5,787 nucleotides of DNA, from assembly GCA_900553415.1 (NCBI GenBank), contig USDH01000102.1:1-5787 (forward strand), read 5' to 3'. This document shows, piece after piece, positions 1-5,116 of this stretch. The notes beneath the pieces are model-generated. The model searched no databases, had not been told where the DNA came from, and saw only the letters and a program-made list of their open reading frames with translations. The position numbers were made by a program, and so were the translations under genes. Within the stretch, counting starts at the first letter, position 1. Every line of letters begins with the position of its first letter. The DNA comes from an uncultured Collinsella sp. GTDB lineage: Bacteria > Actinomycetota > Coriobacteriia > Coriobacteriales > Coriobacteriaceae.

Positions 1-105
1 TGGAAGTTCGCGAAGCCCACTGCCAAAACCAAGCACCCCACCCCGGCCCTCGTCCGTGAACTCTTCCGCTGGGCGAGCCATAGACGCCGCGCACCGATGC
101 GATAA
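1..105 (+). CDS. C-terminal end of an unrecognised upstream gene (partial)
   Basis: Frame 1 is open from the first base to a TAA at 103-105, giving a 34-residue tail. Nearly all of its first 27 codons end in G or C, as expected of a real gene in this genome. The tail is strongly basic, with an Arg-rich end (SHRRRAPMR), and has an aromatic/hydrophobic stretch (LVRELFRW) that could be a short amphipathic helix. I do not recognise the family and cannot see the start. It may be only a chance open frame, but the third-position bias and the stop just before a good promoter favour a real gene end. Confidence 0.42.
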   Translation, partial: WKFAKPTAKTKHPTPALVRELFRWASHRRRAPMR

Positions 106-124
106 AGCAGTGGCTTGAAATTGG

Positions 125-133
125 TGCTATATT
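125..133 (+). promoter_or_regulatory. Extended -10 promoter for the hypothetical gene
   Basis: TGCTATATT has a TG dinucleotide one base before TATATT, which matches 5 of 6 positions of the -10 consensus. No good -35 lies at the usual distance, and an extended -10 does not need one. Transcription would begin near 140, leaving a leader of about 30 nt before the ATG at 171. The ATTGGT just upstream (120-125) is also the outer half of the palindrome at 2317-2335. The repressors may therefore act here too, but one 6-mer is weak evidence. Confidence 0.45.
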
Positions 134-159
134 CGGCTTGAGTTGTTTAATGCTAGTAC

Positions 160-165
160 GGGAGG
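160..165 (+). promoter_or_regulatory. Ribosome binding site fixing the start at 171
   Basis: GGGAGG lies 5 nt before the ATG at 171. The in-frame alternatives, TTG at 138 and ATG at 150, have no comparable purine-rich site. The protein from 171 also begins MGLFKKK, a common type of N-terminus. Confidence 0.6.
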
Positions 166-170
166 CTGAT

Positions 171-659
171 ATGGGGCTGTTCAAGAAGAAAAACCCGCAG
201 GATGCCTTTGATCCCGATGTGTTTACCATCACGGATACGATTTTGGACCCGCCGCGGTTTACGTTTTTGCCGGCCATTTACCAGGATGCCACGCGCCGCA
301 AGTGGGCCGTGCATCAGCGCGGCGGCGAGCCGAAGATTTTTGACTATGTGGACGTGTTGCAGTGCGAAGTGGCCGAGGCGGGCGATCCGGAGGCCGAAGA
401 AGCGGTCTCTAAACAGGAATTTGCCCAGCGTATCCTGGCAAATCCTGCCAAGGCGGCGAAAATAAACGCTGCCAAGCGTAATATGTGTCTTGGTATGGGC
501 GTTGTTGTGGCGGTTCAGACGGGAAAAGACGAGGTTTCCAAATTAGAGATTCCCGTTATGACCGACGAAGTCAAACGCGATTCAAGTCTATATAAGTCGT
601 ATCGGAATGTCGCCGAGAAGATCAAGGCAGAATTTGATGCCATGGGAGGGCTGGTCTAA
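171..659 (+). CDS. Hypothetical protein, 162 aa
   Basis: A soluble protein with no signal peptide or membrane segment. It starts MGLFKKK, has a beta-rich N-terminal half (about residues 15-66), an acidic/Ala-rich linker (about 67-82), a basic segment rich in Ala and Lys (about 90-104), a hydrophobic strand LGMGVVVAVQTG (107-118), and a C-terminal helix (about 138-156, LYKSYRNVAEKIKAEF). The order of elements (strands around KIFDYVDVLQCEV, a linker, late strands, then a helix near SLYKSY) loosely recalls the PH-like region of DUF4428/SHOCT-associated proteins. Their N-terminal zinc ribbon is absent, and I would not assign the family on this alone. It precedes the first GntR gene by 38 nt on the same strand and may be cotranscribed with it. 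It need not belong to the sugar pathway. Its cellular role is unknown. Confidence 0.72.
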   Translation: MGLFKKKNPQDAFDPDVFTITDTILDPPRFTFLPAIYQDATRRKWAVHQRGGEPKIFDYVDVLQCEVAEAGDPEAEEAVSKQEFAQRILANPAKAAKINAAKRNMCLGMGVVVAVQTGKDEVSKLEIPVMTDEVKRDSSLYKSYRNVAEKIKAEFDAMGGLV

Positions 660-697
660 TTTTGGCGGCATACGTTTCTGAATGAGGAGTCTGTGCA

Positions 698-1465
698 ATG
701 GCAGGCGAATCTTATGCAATTCCCCCCAAAGATCATGCTGTTGAGGGAATTCTTTGGTATATCCAGCACCATCAGCTTGCCGGCGGCGATCGCCTGCCGG
801 CCGAGCGCGTGCTGTGCGAAGAGATTGGCGTTTCGCGTACGGCGTTGCGTGCCGGTATCACGCGGCTTATCTCGTGTGGAACGCTCGAGAGCCGTCGCGG
901 ATCGGGCACGTATGTGTGTCCTCCCAAGCCGCTGAACATCTTCCAGGAAACGTATAACTTTTCCGATGCTGTGCGGACTGCCGGCCTGCACCCCTCTTCT
1001 CGTCTGGTTTCCACCGGGACCATCGAGGCGGATGAGGCGCTTGCCGACAAGCTTGGGGTGGCTGTAGGCGCTCCCTTGCTCCGCATGCAGCGCGTTCGAC
1101 TTATTGAGGGCGAGCCGGCGTCAATCGAGACCGCTCACGTTAACCTGTCCCTGTGCCCATCGCTTCCCGAGCACGATTTTGAGTGTGAGAGCCTTTACGA
1201 TGTCTTGCTCAAAGAAGGTGGCGTGCGCGTTGAGCATGGACGTGAGCATATCTCCATCTCGCGTTTGAACGTCGAAGAGGCCGAGCTGCTCCAGCAAGAA
1301 GAGGGAACGCCGGTGTTCTATGAGAGCTCGATCGAATTTGATAAGGACATGCGTTTTGTGGAGCATTGCAAATCGGTGATTTTGCCCACAAAGTTCCGCT
1401 TTGCCGATAACGGCGAAGAGAACGGCATGAGGAGCGTGGCAGGTGAACAATGGCTGAAACAGTAG
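698..1465 (+). CDS. GntR/HutC-family transcriptional regulator with UTRA domain (first of two)
   Basis: A 255-aa repressor-type protein. The N-terminal winged helix-turn-helix covers about residues 10-75: the GntR signature runs from GDRLPAERVLCEEIGVSRTA (30-49) through a recognition helix around 46-58 to the wing RRGSGTYV (66-73). From about residue 88 to 230 there is a UTRA ligand domain. Its landmarks are LRMQRVRLIEGEPASIET and a second half ending FVEHCKSVILP. UTRA domains usually bind small phosphosugars or related metabolites, and binding normally releases the operator. The start at 698 has GAGGAG at 684-689 (8-nt spacer). Its 3' end overlaps the next regulator by 16 bp, so the two are probably translated together. 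Its likely target is the operator region 2164-2356 and the catabolic operon behind it, by analogy with FrlR of B. subtilis. The ligand is not readable from sequence; a phosphorylated glycated amine is my guess. Confidence 0.9.
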   Translation: MAGESYAIPPKDHAVEGILWYIQHHQLAGGDRLPAERVLCEEIGVSRTALRAGITRLISCGTLESRRGSGTYVCPPKPLNIFQETYNFSDAVRTAGLHPSSRLVSTGTIEADEALADKLGVAVGAPLLRMQRVRLIEGEPASIETAHVNLSLCPSLPEHDFECESLYDVLLKEGGVRVEHGREHISISRLNVEEAELLQQEEGTPVFYESSIEFDKDMRFVEHCKSVILPTKFRFADNGEENGMRSVAGEQWLKQ

Positions 1466-2163
1466 ATGCCACCCCGGTTTATATGCGCATTCGACGCTGC
1501 ATCGAGGAACGTATCGAGCGCGGTGCATATCCCACGGGTTCCATGATTCCGTCCGAAAAAGACCTCGCCGAGGAATTTGGTACGACACGCTTGACCATCC
1601 GAAGCGCTGTCGATGAGCTGGTTCGGCGCGGGCAGATTCGCCGTGTTCGGGGAAAAGGTGCCTTTGTGGCGCAGAAAGTACCTGCTTTTTTTGAACGCAC
1701 GGTCGGTTTCCGTGAATCGGTCCGTGCTTCGGGCGGCGAGCCGTCCGTCCGTATTCTCGCGCGTTCCAAGCGTTATGCGGGGCCATATTACGCCGACCTG
1801 TTTGGCATCGCCGAGGACGACCTGCTCTATTCCGTTCGACGCCTGAACTGCATAAACGGTAGCCCCGTATCGATTGAGACGGCGCTGATTCCCTGCCTGC
1901 TGTTCCCAACCATCGAAGATATTGACGTGTCGGTCTTCAGTTTGTACGAGACCTATGAGATGCTGGGCCGAAAGCCAGTCATGGCACAGGAAAAGCTCGA
2001 TATCGAAGCGCTGGGCGCACGAGATGCCGGCCTCCTTGGACTGGAACAGGGCGATCTTGTTTTGCTTTTGGAATGCGTGAGCTATGACGCGAGCGGTCAG
2101 GCTATCGAGTATGTAAAGTCCTTCAATCGTGGCGATACGGGCGGCTACACCTATACGTACTAG
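1450..2163 (+). CDS. GntR/HutC-family transcriptional regulator with UTRA domain (second of two)
   Basis: A 237-aa protein with the same two-domain plan as the preceding gene but clearly diverged from it. The winged helix-turn-helix spans about residues 9-75 (SMIPSEKDLAEEFGTTRLTI at 31-50, wing RRVRGKGAFV at 64-73). The UTRA domain runs from about 85 to 230, with RRLNCINGSPVSIET and a final IEYVKSFNRGD. The recognition helices differ (VSRTALRAGI in the first, TTRLTIRSAV here), so different operators are plausible. The start ATG at 1450 lies inside the previous gene. The AGGTGA at 1441-1446 is close to it, and AGGAG lies further up at 1429-1433, so translational coupling is likely. The stop is immediately followed by the intergenic control region of the SIS/PTS operon. 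It is probably a repressor of that operon, with a phosphosugar-like inducer inferred from the family. Confidence 0.9.
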   Translation: MAETVDATPVYMRIRRCIEERIERGAYPTGSMIPSEKDLAEEFGTTRLTIRSAVDELVRRGQIRRVRGKGAFVAQKVPAFFERTVGFRESVRASGGEPSVRILARSKRYAGPYYADLFGIAEDDLLYSVRRLNCINGSPVSIETALIPCLLFPTIEDIDVSVFSLYETYEMLGRKPVMAQEKLDIEALGARDAGLLGLEQGDLVLLLECVSYDASGQAIEYVKSFNRGDTGGYTYTY

Positions 2164-2184
2164 CTGGTATTTTGTGAATAACGG

Positions 2185-2204
2185 CTGGGAAACTAACCAG
2201 TTTT
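2185..2204 (+). terminator. Possible weak intrinsic terminator after the regulator genes
   Basis: CTGG (2185-2188) and CCAG (2197-2200) can pair around an 8-nt loop. Two G-U pairs may extend the stem into the TTTT that follows (2201-2204). The stem is short and the T-tract minimal, so at most it gives partial termination. Readthrough from the regulators into the operon remains possible. Confidence 0.25.
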
Positions 2205-2231
2205 GATCGTTGGGTCAGCTGTATATACAAC
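2203..2231 (+). promoter_or_regulatory. Candidate promoter of the SIS/PTS operon
   Basis: TTGATC (2203-2208) and TACAAC (2226-2231) are 17 bp apart, each matching 4 of 6 consensus bases. The -10 overlaps the palindrome TGTATATACA, the arrangement expected for a repressed promoter. The start would be near 2238, giving a leader of about 119 nt. Other AT-rich stretches (for example around 2269-2274) are possible, so the exact promoter is unsettled. Confidence 0.33.
2220..2229. promoter_or_regulatory. Palindromic operator candidate TGTATATACA
   Basis: A perfect 10-bp palindrome. It fits TGTA-N2-TACA, the pattern I recall for HutC, the namesake of this regulator subfamily. It sits between the two GntR/HutC genes and the operon and overlaps the candidate -10. 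TTTTGA (2201-2206) and TCAAAA (2242-2247) lie almost symmetrically around it, 13 and 12 nt away. AT-rich palindromes can occur by chance, but position and regulator type support this one. Confidence 0.5.
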
Positions 2232-2286
2232 CTTACATGGCTCAAAATCGACCGTTCGCCGAAGGGGATAAATTAATCGACAAAGA

Positions 2287-2295
2287 GGTATCAAA
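2287..2295 (+). repeat. Direct repeat GGTATCAAA, copy 1
   Basis: The same nine bases recur at 2320-2328, inside the palindrome at 2317-2335. The copies are 33 bp apart, close to three helical turns, so two bound dimers would lie on roughly the same face. A shorter TGGTAT also occurs at 2165-2170. This copy lacks the right half of the palindrome and may be a weak accessory site. Confidence 0.38.
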
Positions 2296-2316
2296 AAGCC
2301 GTAACCTGTAACTGTG

Positions 2317-2335
2317 ATTGGTATCAAATACTAAT
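2317..2335. promoter_or_regulatory. GntR-type operator candidate, 19-bp inverted repeat
   Basis: ATTGGTATCAAATACTAAT has 8-bp arms (2317-2324 and 2328-2335) matching at 7 of 8 positions around a 3-bp centre. ATTGGT...ACCAAT-type arms are typical of NagR/DasR-like GntR/HutC operators, though their central spacing differs. It lies just upstream of the ribosome binding site of the first SIS gene and well downstream of the candidate promoter. It could act as a roadblock, or mark a second promoter close to the gene. It also contains the second GGTATCAAA copy. Confidence 0.55.
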
Positions 2336-2345
2336 GATTTGTTAC

Positions 2346-2352
2346 GAGGTGA
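2346..2352 (+). promoter_or_regulatory. Ribosome binding site fixing the start at 2357
   Basis: GAGGTGA precedes the ATG at 2357 by a normal spacing. An upstream in-frame TTG at 2318 would place the start inside the 19-bp palindrome with no ribosome binding site and would add 13 residues not expected in the family. Confidence 0.6.
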
Positions 2353-2356
2353 GACG

Positions 2357-3472
2357 ATGAAGATGCTCGATTACGTTCAGCTTGCCCATGTGCGTATGGG
2401 AGAGAACCTCGAGCGTTCGTCTGAGCTGGTAGCGCAGCTCGTTGATATTTTCCAGTCCGGTTCTTTTGACGCGCTGCGCATCGTTGCTTCGGGTTCGTCG
2501 CGCCATGCTGCGGATTGCGCCCGCGATTACCTGCAAGATGCGCTGCAGATGCAGGTGTCCGTTGTGACGCCCGAGGCCTTCGTCGATTTTGAACACACCT
2601 ATCCACAGCATGCGCTTAACATTGCCGTCTCGCAGAGCGGCTATTCAACCAATACGATTGCGGCGCTCGATTACATGCGCGCACACGATATGGCTGCAGT
2701 TGCGCTCACGGCAAACGTCGAGGCACCCATCAAGGAACACGCTGACATCGTTCTTGACTACGGTGTGGGCGTCGAGTCGGTGGACTTTGTGACTCTGGGC
2801 GTCGAGGTTCTCGTTGAGTACCTGGTGCTCTTTGGTATTTACGGCGGTCAGGCGCGCGGAACGATTGACGCCAAGGGCGTTGCTCAGCGTCTTGATGACC
2901 TGCGCGAGGCTATCCAGGCTAATGCCGTGATGTGCAAGACCGCCGAGGCATATGTCCAAGATCACATGCTCGAGCTTTCTGAGCACATGCCCGCCATGGT
3001 CGTCGGCAACGGCCCCAACTATGGTGTTGCCGAGGAGGCAGCGCTCAAGCTGAGCGAGACCATCAAGATTCCTGCCATGCATCACGAAGGCGAGGAGTTC
3101 GTCCACGGTCCCGAGATGCAGATCGTTCCGGGCTATCTGGTGTTTATCGTCGACGATCCGCAGGGGTCGGAGCGTCTTGCGAATATCGCCGATGCGCTAT
3201 CGAACGTTACGGCAAAAACGGTGCTGCTCACGGCCCATCCCAAGGGTAGGGCTCACGAGGTTGCGGTGCCTCAGGTGGCTCCGCTGCTCAGCGCAATTCC
3301 CAATCTTGTGTTCTTCCAGACGATTGCGGCCATGATCGCCGAGCGTCTGAAGTCATGGAACGTGCACCCGTATCTCGATGCCGTCTCCAAGCAAATGGAG
3401 GTCAAGGCAGAGGGCTACGAAGAGTCAGTCAATGCGCTTAAGGCCAAAGCGGCTGAGTGTTACGGAATGTAA
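2357..3472 (+). CDS. Two-domain SIS protein, GlmS/AgaS-like; probable sugar-phosphate deglycase or isomerase
   Basis: A 371-aa cytosolic enzyme with tandem SIS (phosphosugar-binding) domains. SIS 1, about residues 38-165, has the Ser-rich phosphate-binding loops ASGSSRHAA (44-52) and SQSGYSTNT (92-100). SIS 2, about 208-345, has GNGPNYGVAEEAALKLSE (217-234) and EEFVHGPEM (246-254), which match the GlmS isomerase pattern (EGALKLKE, then GELKHGP). Glu234 and His250 are 16 residues apart, the spacing of the catalytic Glu/His pair in GlmS and in FrlB/FraB deglycases. The glutamine amidotransferase domain of GlmS is absent, so glucosamine-6-phosphate synthesis is unlikely. It is the first gene of the PTS operon, 60 nt before a second, different SIS gene. 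In the Salmonella gfr system two SIS deglycases serve glucoselysine 6-phosphate and fructoselysine 6-phosphate; by context this could be the glucoselysine-type one. An amino-sugar deaminase/isomerase is the main alternative. Substrate is inferred; the fold is clear. Confidence 0.88.
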   Translation: MKMLDYVQLAHVRMGENLERSSELVAQLVDIFQSGSFDALRIVASGSSRHAADCARDYLQDALQMQVSVVTPEAFVDFEHTYPQHALNIAVSQSGYSTNTIAALDYMRAHDMAAVALTANVEAPIKEHADIVLDYGVGVESVDFVTLGVEVLVEYLVLFGIYGGQARGTIDAKGVAQRLDDLREAIQANAVMCKTAEAYVQDHMLELSEHMPAMVVGNGPNYGVAEEAALKLSETIKIPAMHHEGEEFVHGPEMQIVPGYLVFIVDDPQGSERLANIADALSNVTAKTVLLTAHPKGRAHEVAVPQVAPLLSAIPNLVFFQTIAAMIAERLKSWNVHPYLDAVSKQMEVKAEGYEESVNALKAKAAECYGM

Positions 3473-3482
3473 GCGGGTTTTG

Positions 3483-3496
3483 ATGCCCGTTGGCAT
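3483..3496 (+). other. Small stem-loop between the two SIS genes
   Basis: ATGCC (3483-3487) and GGCAT (3492-3496) form a perfect 5-bp stem with a CGTT loop. A second possible pairing, TGGGG (3496-3500) with CCCCA (3514-3518), lies next to it. No T-tract follows, so this is not a terminator. It might protect the downstream mRNA or be incidental. Confidence 0.28.
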
Positions 3497-3532
3497 GGGG
3501 GATGTGGAAACAACCCCAGAAAGGAGAGACAA

Positions 3533-4594
3533 ATGAAGGAAACCGAGAAGATCGAGATCATGCATTTCGACCAGGAGGGCTATCTCGAGGACGGCAAGGC
3601 GCTCTACGAGACCGGCAAGAAGATGACCGCGCTCGCCGACAAGGTCGCCGACGAGGGCTACGACGCCGTGTTCCTGATGGGCGTCGGCGGCACCTGGGAC
3701 GAGCTCATGCAGCTCGAGTACCTCATGAACAAGTTCGGCGACCGCGACCTCGAGGTCTACCTGATCCACGCCGCCGAGTGGAACGTCATGGGCCACAAGC
3801 GCATGACCGAGAAGTCCGTCGTGCTCACTGCCTCCGAGTCCGGCACCACCCCCGAGGTCCTCGAGGCCGTCAAGAAGATGAAGGAAAAGGGCATTCGCGT
3901 CTACGCCATGACCAAGCCTGAGGGCCCCATCGGCCAGGCTGTCGGCGCCGAGAATTGCGTCAAGATGGCTTCCGATCATGGTAACGGTGGCTGCGAGATG
4001 GGCTACTACCTCGCCGACTGCTTCGGCCTGCGCCTGCTCAACCGCCGCGGCTGCTTCCCCAAGTTCGATCTGTTTATCGAGCAGACCAAGGACATCTGGA
4101 AGGACATGCTCGATATCCGCAAGCGCTTCGAGCCGCGCGCCGAGGAGCTCGCCAAGAAGTACGCCCTGGCCCCCTACACCATGTTCATCGGCTCCGGTGC
4201 CCTGTGGGGCGAGACCATCCTGTTCTCGATGTGCATCCTGGAGGAGATGCAGTGGAAGCGCACCCGCTACATCACCTCGGCCGACTTCTTCCACGGCACC
4301 CTCGAGCTCGTGGAGCCGGGCGTCCCGGTCTTCCTGTTCATGGGCGAGGACGAGAACCGCAAGCTCGACGAGCGCGTCCGCGCGTTCCTGACCCGCGGCG
4401 TGACCGGCGACACCGACATCAACGTCATCGACACCGCCGAGTTCGCGATCCCCGGCCTTGACGACGAGTTCCGCGTCATCGTGTCTCCGTGGATTCTGAC
4501 GGTGCTCGTTACCGACCGCCTGGCTCGCTACTACGAGACGGTCACCAAGCACAACCTCAAGTATCGTCGCTACTATCACCAGTTCGACTACTAA
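3533..4594 (+). CDS. frlB: SIS-domain deglycase, FrlB/GfrF-like (probable fructoselysine-6-phosphate deglycase)
   Basis: A 353-aa two-domain SIS enzyme; E. coli FrlB is about 340. SIS 1 has GVGGTWDE (50-57) and the phosphate-binding SESGTTPEVLEAVK (101-114). SIS 2 has GSGALWGE (220-227) and the segment ADFFHGTLELVEPGVPVFLF (250-269), which lines up with the remembered FrlB stretch GEFRHGPLEIVEPGVPFLFL. The C-terminal KYRRYYHQFDY parallels FrlB's DERRYYGGLVEY. Glu238 and His254 are 16 apart, matching the catalytic pair in FrlB/FraB. FrlB cleaves fructoselysine 6-phosphate to glucose 6-phosphate and lysine. With a PTS in the operon, import would supply the 6-phosphate directly, so no FrlD-type kinase is needed, as in Salmonella Gfr. 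The start has AAGGAG (3521-3526) with a 6-nt spacer. Codon use is far more biased to G/C-ending codons than in neighbouring genes, suggesting high expression. The symbol marks the family, not proven orthology; another Amadori or opine-like phosphate could be the substrate. Confidence 0.87.
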   Translation: MKETEKIEIMHFDQEGYLEDGKALYETGKKMTALADKVADEGYDAVFLMGVGGTWDELMQLEYLMNKFGDRDLEVYLIHAAEWNVMGHKRMTEKSVVLTASESGTTPEVLEAVKKMKEKGIRVYAMTKPEGPIGQAVGAENCVKMASDHGNGGCEMGYYLADCFGLRLLNRRGCFPKFDLFIEQTKDIWKDMLDIRKRFEPRAEELAKKYALAPYTMFIGSGALWGETILFSMCILEEMQWKRTRYITSADFFHGTLELVEPGVPVFLFMGEDENRKLDERVRAFLTRGVTGDTDINVIDTAEFAIPGLDDEFRVIVSPWILTVLVTDRLARYYETVTKHNLKYRRYYHQFDY

Positions 4595-4639
4595 AGAAAA
4601 CGGGTGCGGGAACGCGCCGGCTATTGAGAGGAACACAGA

Positions 4640-5059
4640 ATGAGGCAGTACATCATCGCCAGCCATGCGCACTTCGCTACCGGCATCAAGGAGAGTGTCG
4701 AGCTGCTCTCGGGCGCTCGCGACAACGTCCACGATCTTTCGATGTTCGTCGATGACCGCATGGACGTGGCCGAGGAGGCCCAAAAACTGCTGGCAGGCAT
4801 GGCTGCCGACGATGATGTCGTTGTCTGCACCGACCTCTTTGGCGGCAGCGTCAACAACGAGTTCACCAAGATCGTCCAGACGCGTCCCCGCACGTACCTC
4901 GTTACCAACATGAACCTTCCTCTGCTTATCCAGCTGCTGTTCTCTGACGAGTCGGCGCCGGTTGAGGAGACGATTCGCGCCATCGTCGCTGCGGACGATA
5001 CGCGCGTGAAGTTTGTCAACGATCTTTTGGTCGATGACGAAGAGGAAGAAGAGTTCTAA
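4640..5059 (+). CDS. PTS mannose-family EIIA component
   Basis: A 139-aa cytosolic phosphocarrier of the mannose/fructose/sorbose (Man) PTS family, as a stand-alone EIIA; E. coli ManX fuses EIIA to EIIB. The N-terminal IIASHAHFATGI (5-16) carries the phosphorylated histidine, His9, equivalent to ManX His10. TDLFGGSVNN (64-73) matches the DTWGGSPFN loop, with Asp65 at the position of ManX Asp67. NMNLPLL (90-96) matches the GVNIPML segment. It receives phosphate from HPr and passes it to EIIB. The C-terminus ends in an acidic run, DDEEEEEF, that I do not know as a family feature. It lies 45 nt after the FrlB-like gene, with GAGG at 4628-4631 before the ATG. It should act with the following EIIB, EIIC and the expected EIID to import and phosphorylate the substrate of the two SIS enzymes. 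Confidence 0.93.
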   Translation: MRQYIIASHAHFATGIKESVELLSGARDNVHDLSMFVDDRMDVAEEAQKLLAGMAADDDVVVCTDLFGGSVNNEFTKIVQTRPRTYLVTNMNLPLLIQLLFSDESAPVEETIRAIVAADDTRVKFVNDLLVDDEEEEEF

Positions 5060-5103
5060 TCCGCAGCACCTACTGACACGCGGTAAGACGGCACAAGACC
5101 TTT

Positions 5104-5110
5104 GGGGGGT
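5104..5110 (+). promoter_or_regulatory. G-rich ribosome binding site of the EIIB gene
   Basis: GGGGGGT ends 6 nt before the ATG at 5117. The in-frame TTG at 5102 would include this site in the coding sequence and add five residues ahead of the conserved N-terminus, so 5117 is preferred. The pure G run is less usual than the AGGAG-type sites of the neighbouring genes. Confidence 0.5.
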
Positions 5111-5116
5111 CACATT

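Noticed and set aside
138..170. TTG (138) or ATG (150) starts for the small hypothetical protein
   Set aside because: A TTG at 138 would sit almost at the predicted transcription start, and neither has a ribosome binding site as good as GGGAGG before 171.
1121..1909. 262-codon open frame on the - strand across both regulator genes
   Set aside because: It spans the junction of two well-supported GntR genes, has Arg/His-rich composition and no domain signature, and lacks a convincing ribosome binding site.
2318..2356. TTG start adding 13 residues to the first SIS protein
   Set aside because: It lies inside the 19-bp palindrome, has no ribosome binding site and adds residues outside the family fold; the ATG at 2357 has GAGGTGA in front.
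2357..3472. Glucosamine-6-phosphate synthase (GlmS) for the first SIS gene
   Set aside because: The isomerase-type motifs are present, but the N-terminal glutamine amidotransferase domain is missing and the neighbours are catabolic.
3978..4391. Alternative-frame protein rich in Ser, Ala and Arg inside the FrlB-like gene
   Set aside because: Low-complexity product of a GC-rich shadow frame; the overlapping frame carries the catalytic motifs.
4595..4639. Possible terminator between the FrlB-like gene and EIIA
   Set aside because: Only a 3-bp GCG/CGC pairing around GGAA is visible, with no T-tract; the 45-nt gap looks like ordinary operon spacing.
3425..5113. Very long open frame on the - strand (562 codons) opposite the FrlB-like and EIIA genes
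   Set aside because: Its product is a monotonous mix of Leu, Val, Ala, Glu, Asp and His with no recognisable motif. It is the expected mirror of G/C-ending codons on the + strand, where both genes carry clear family motifs.
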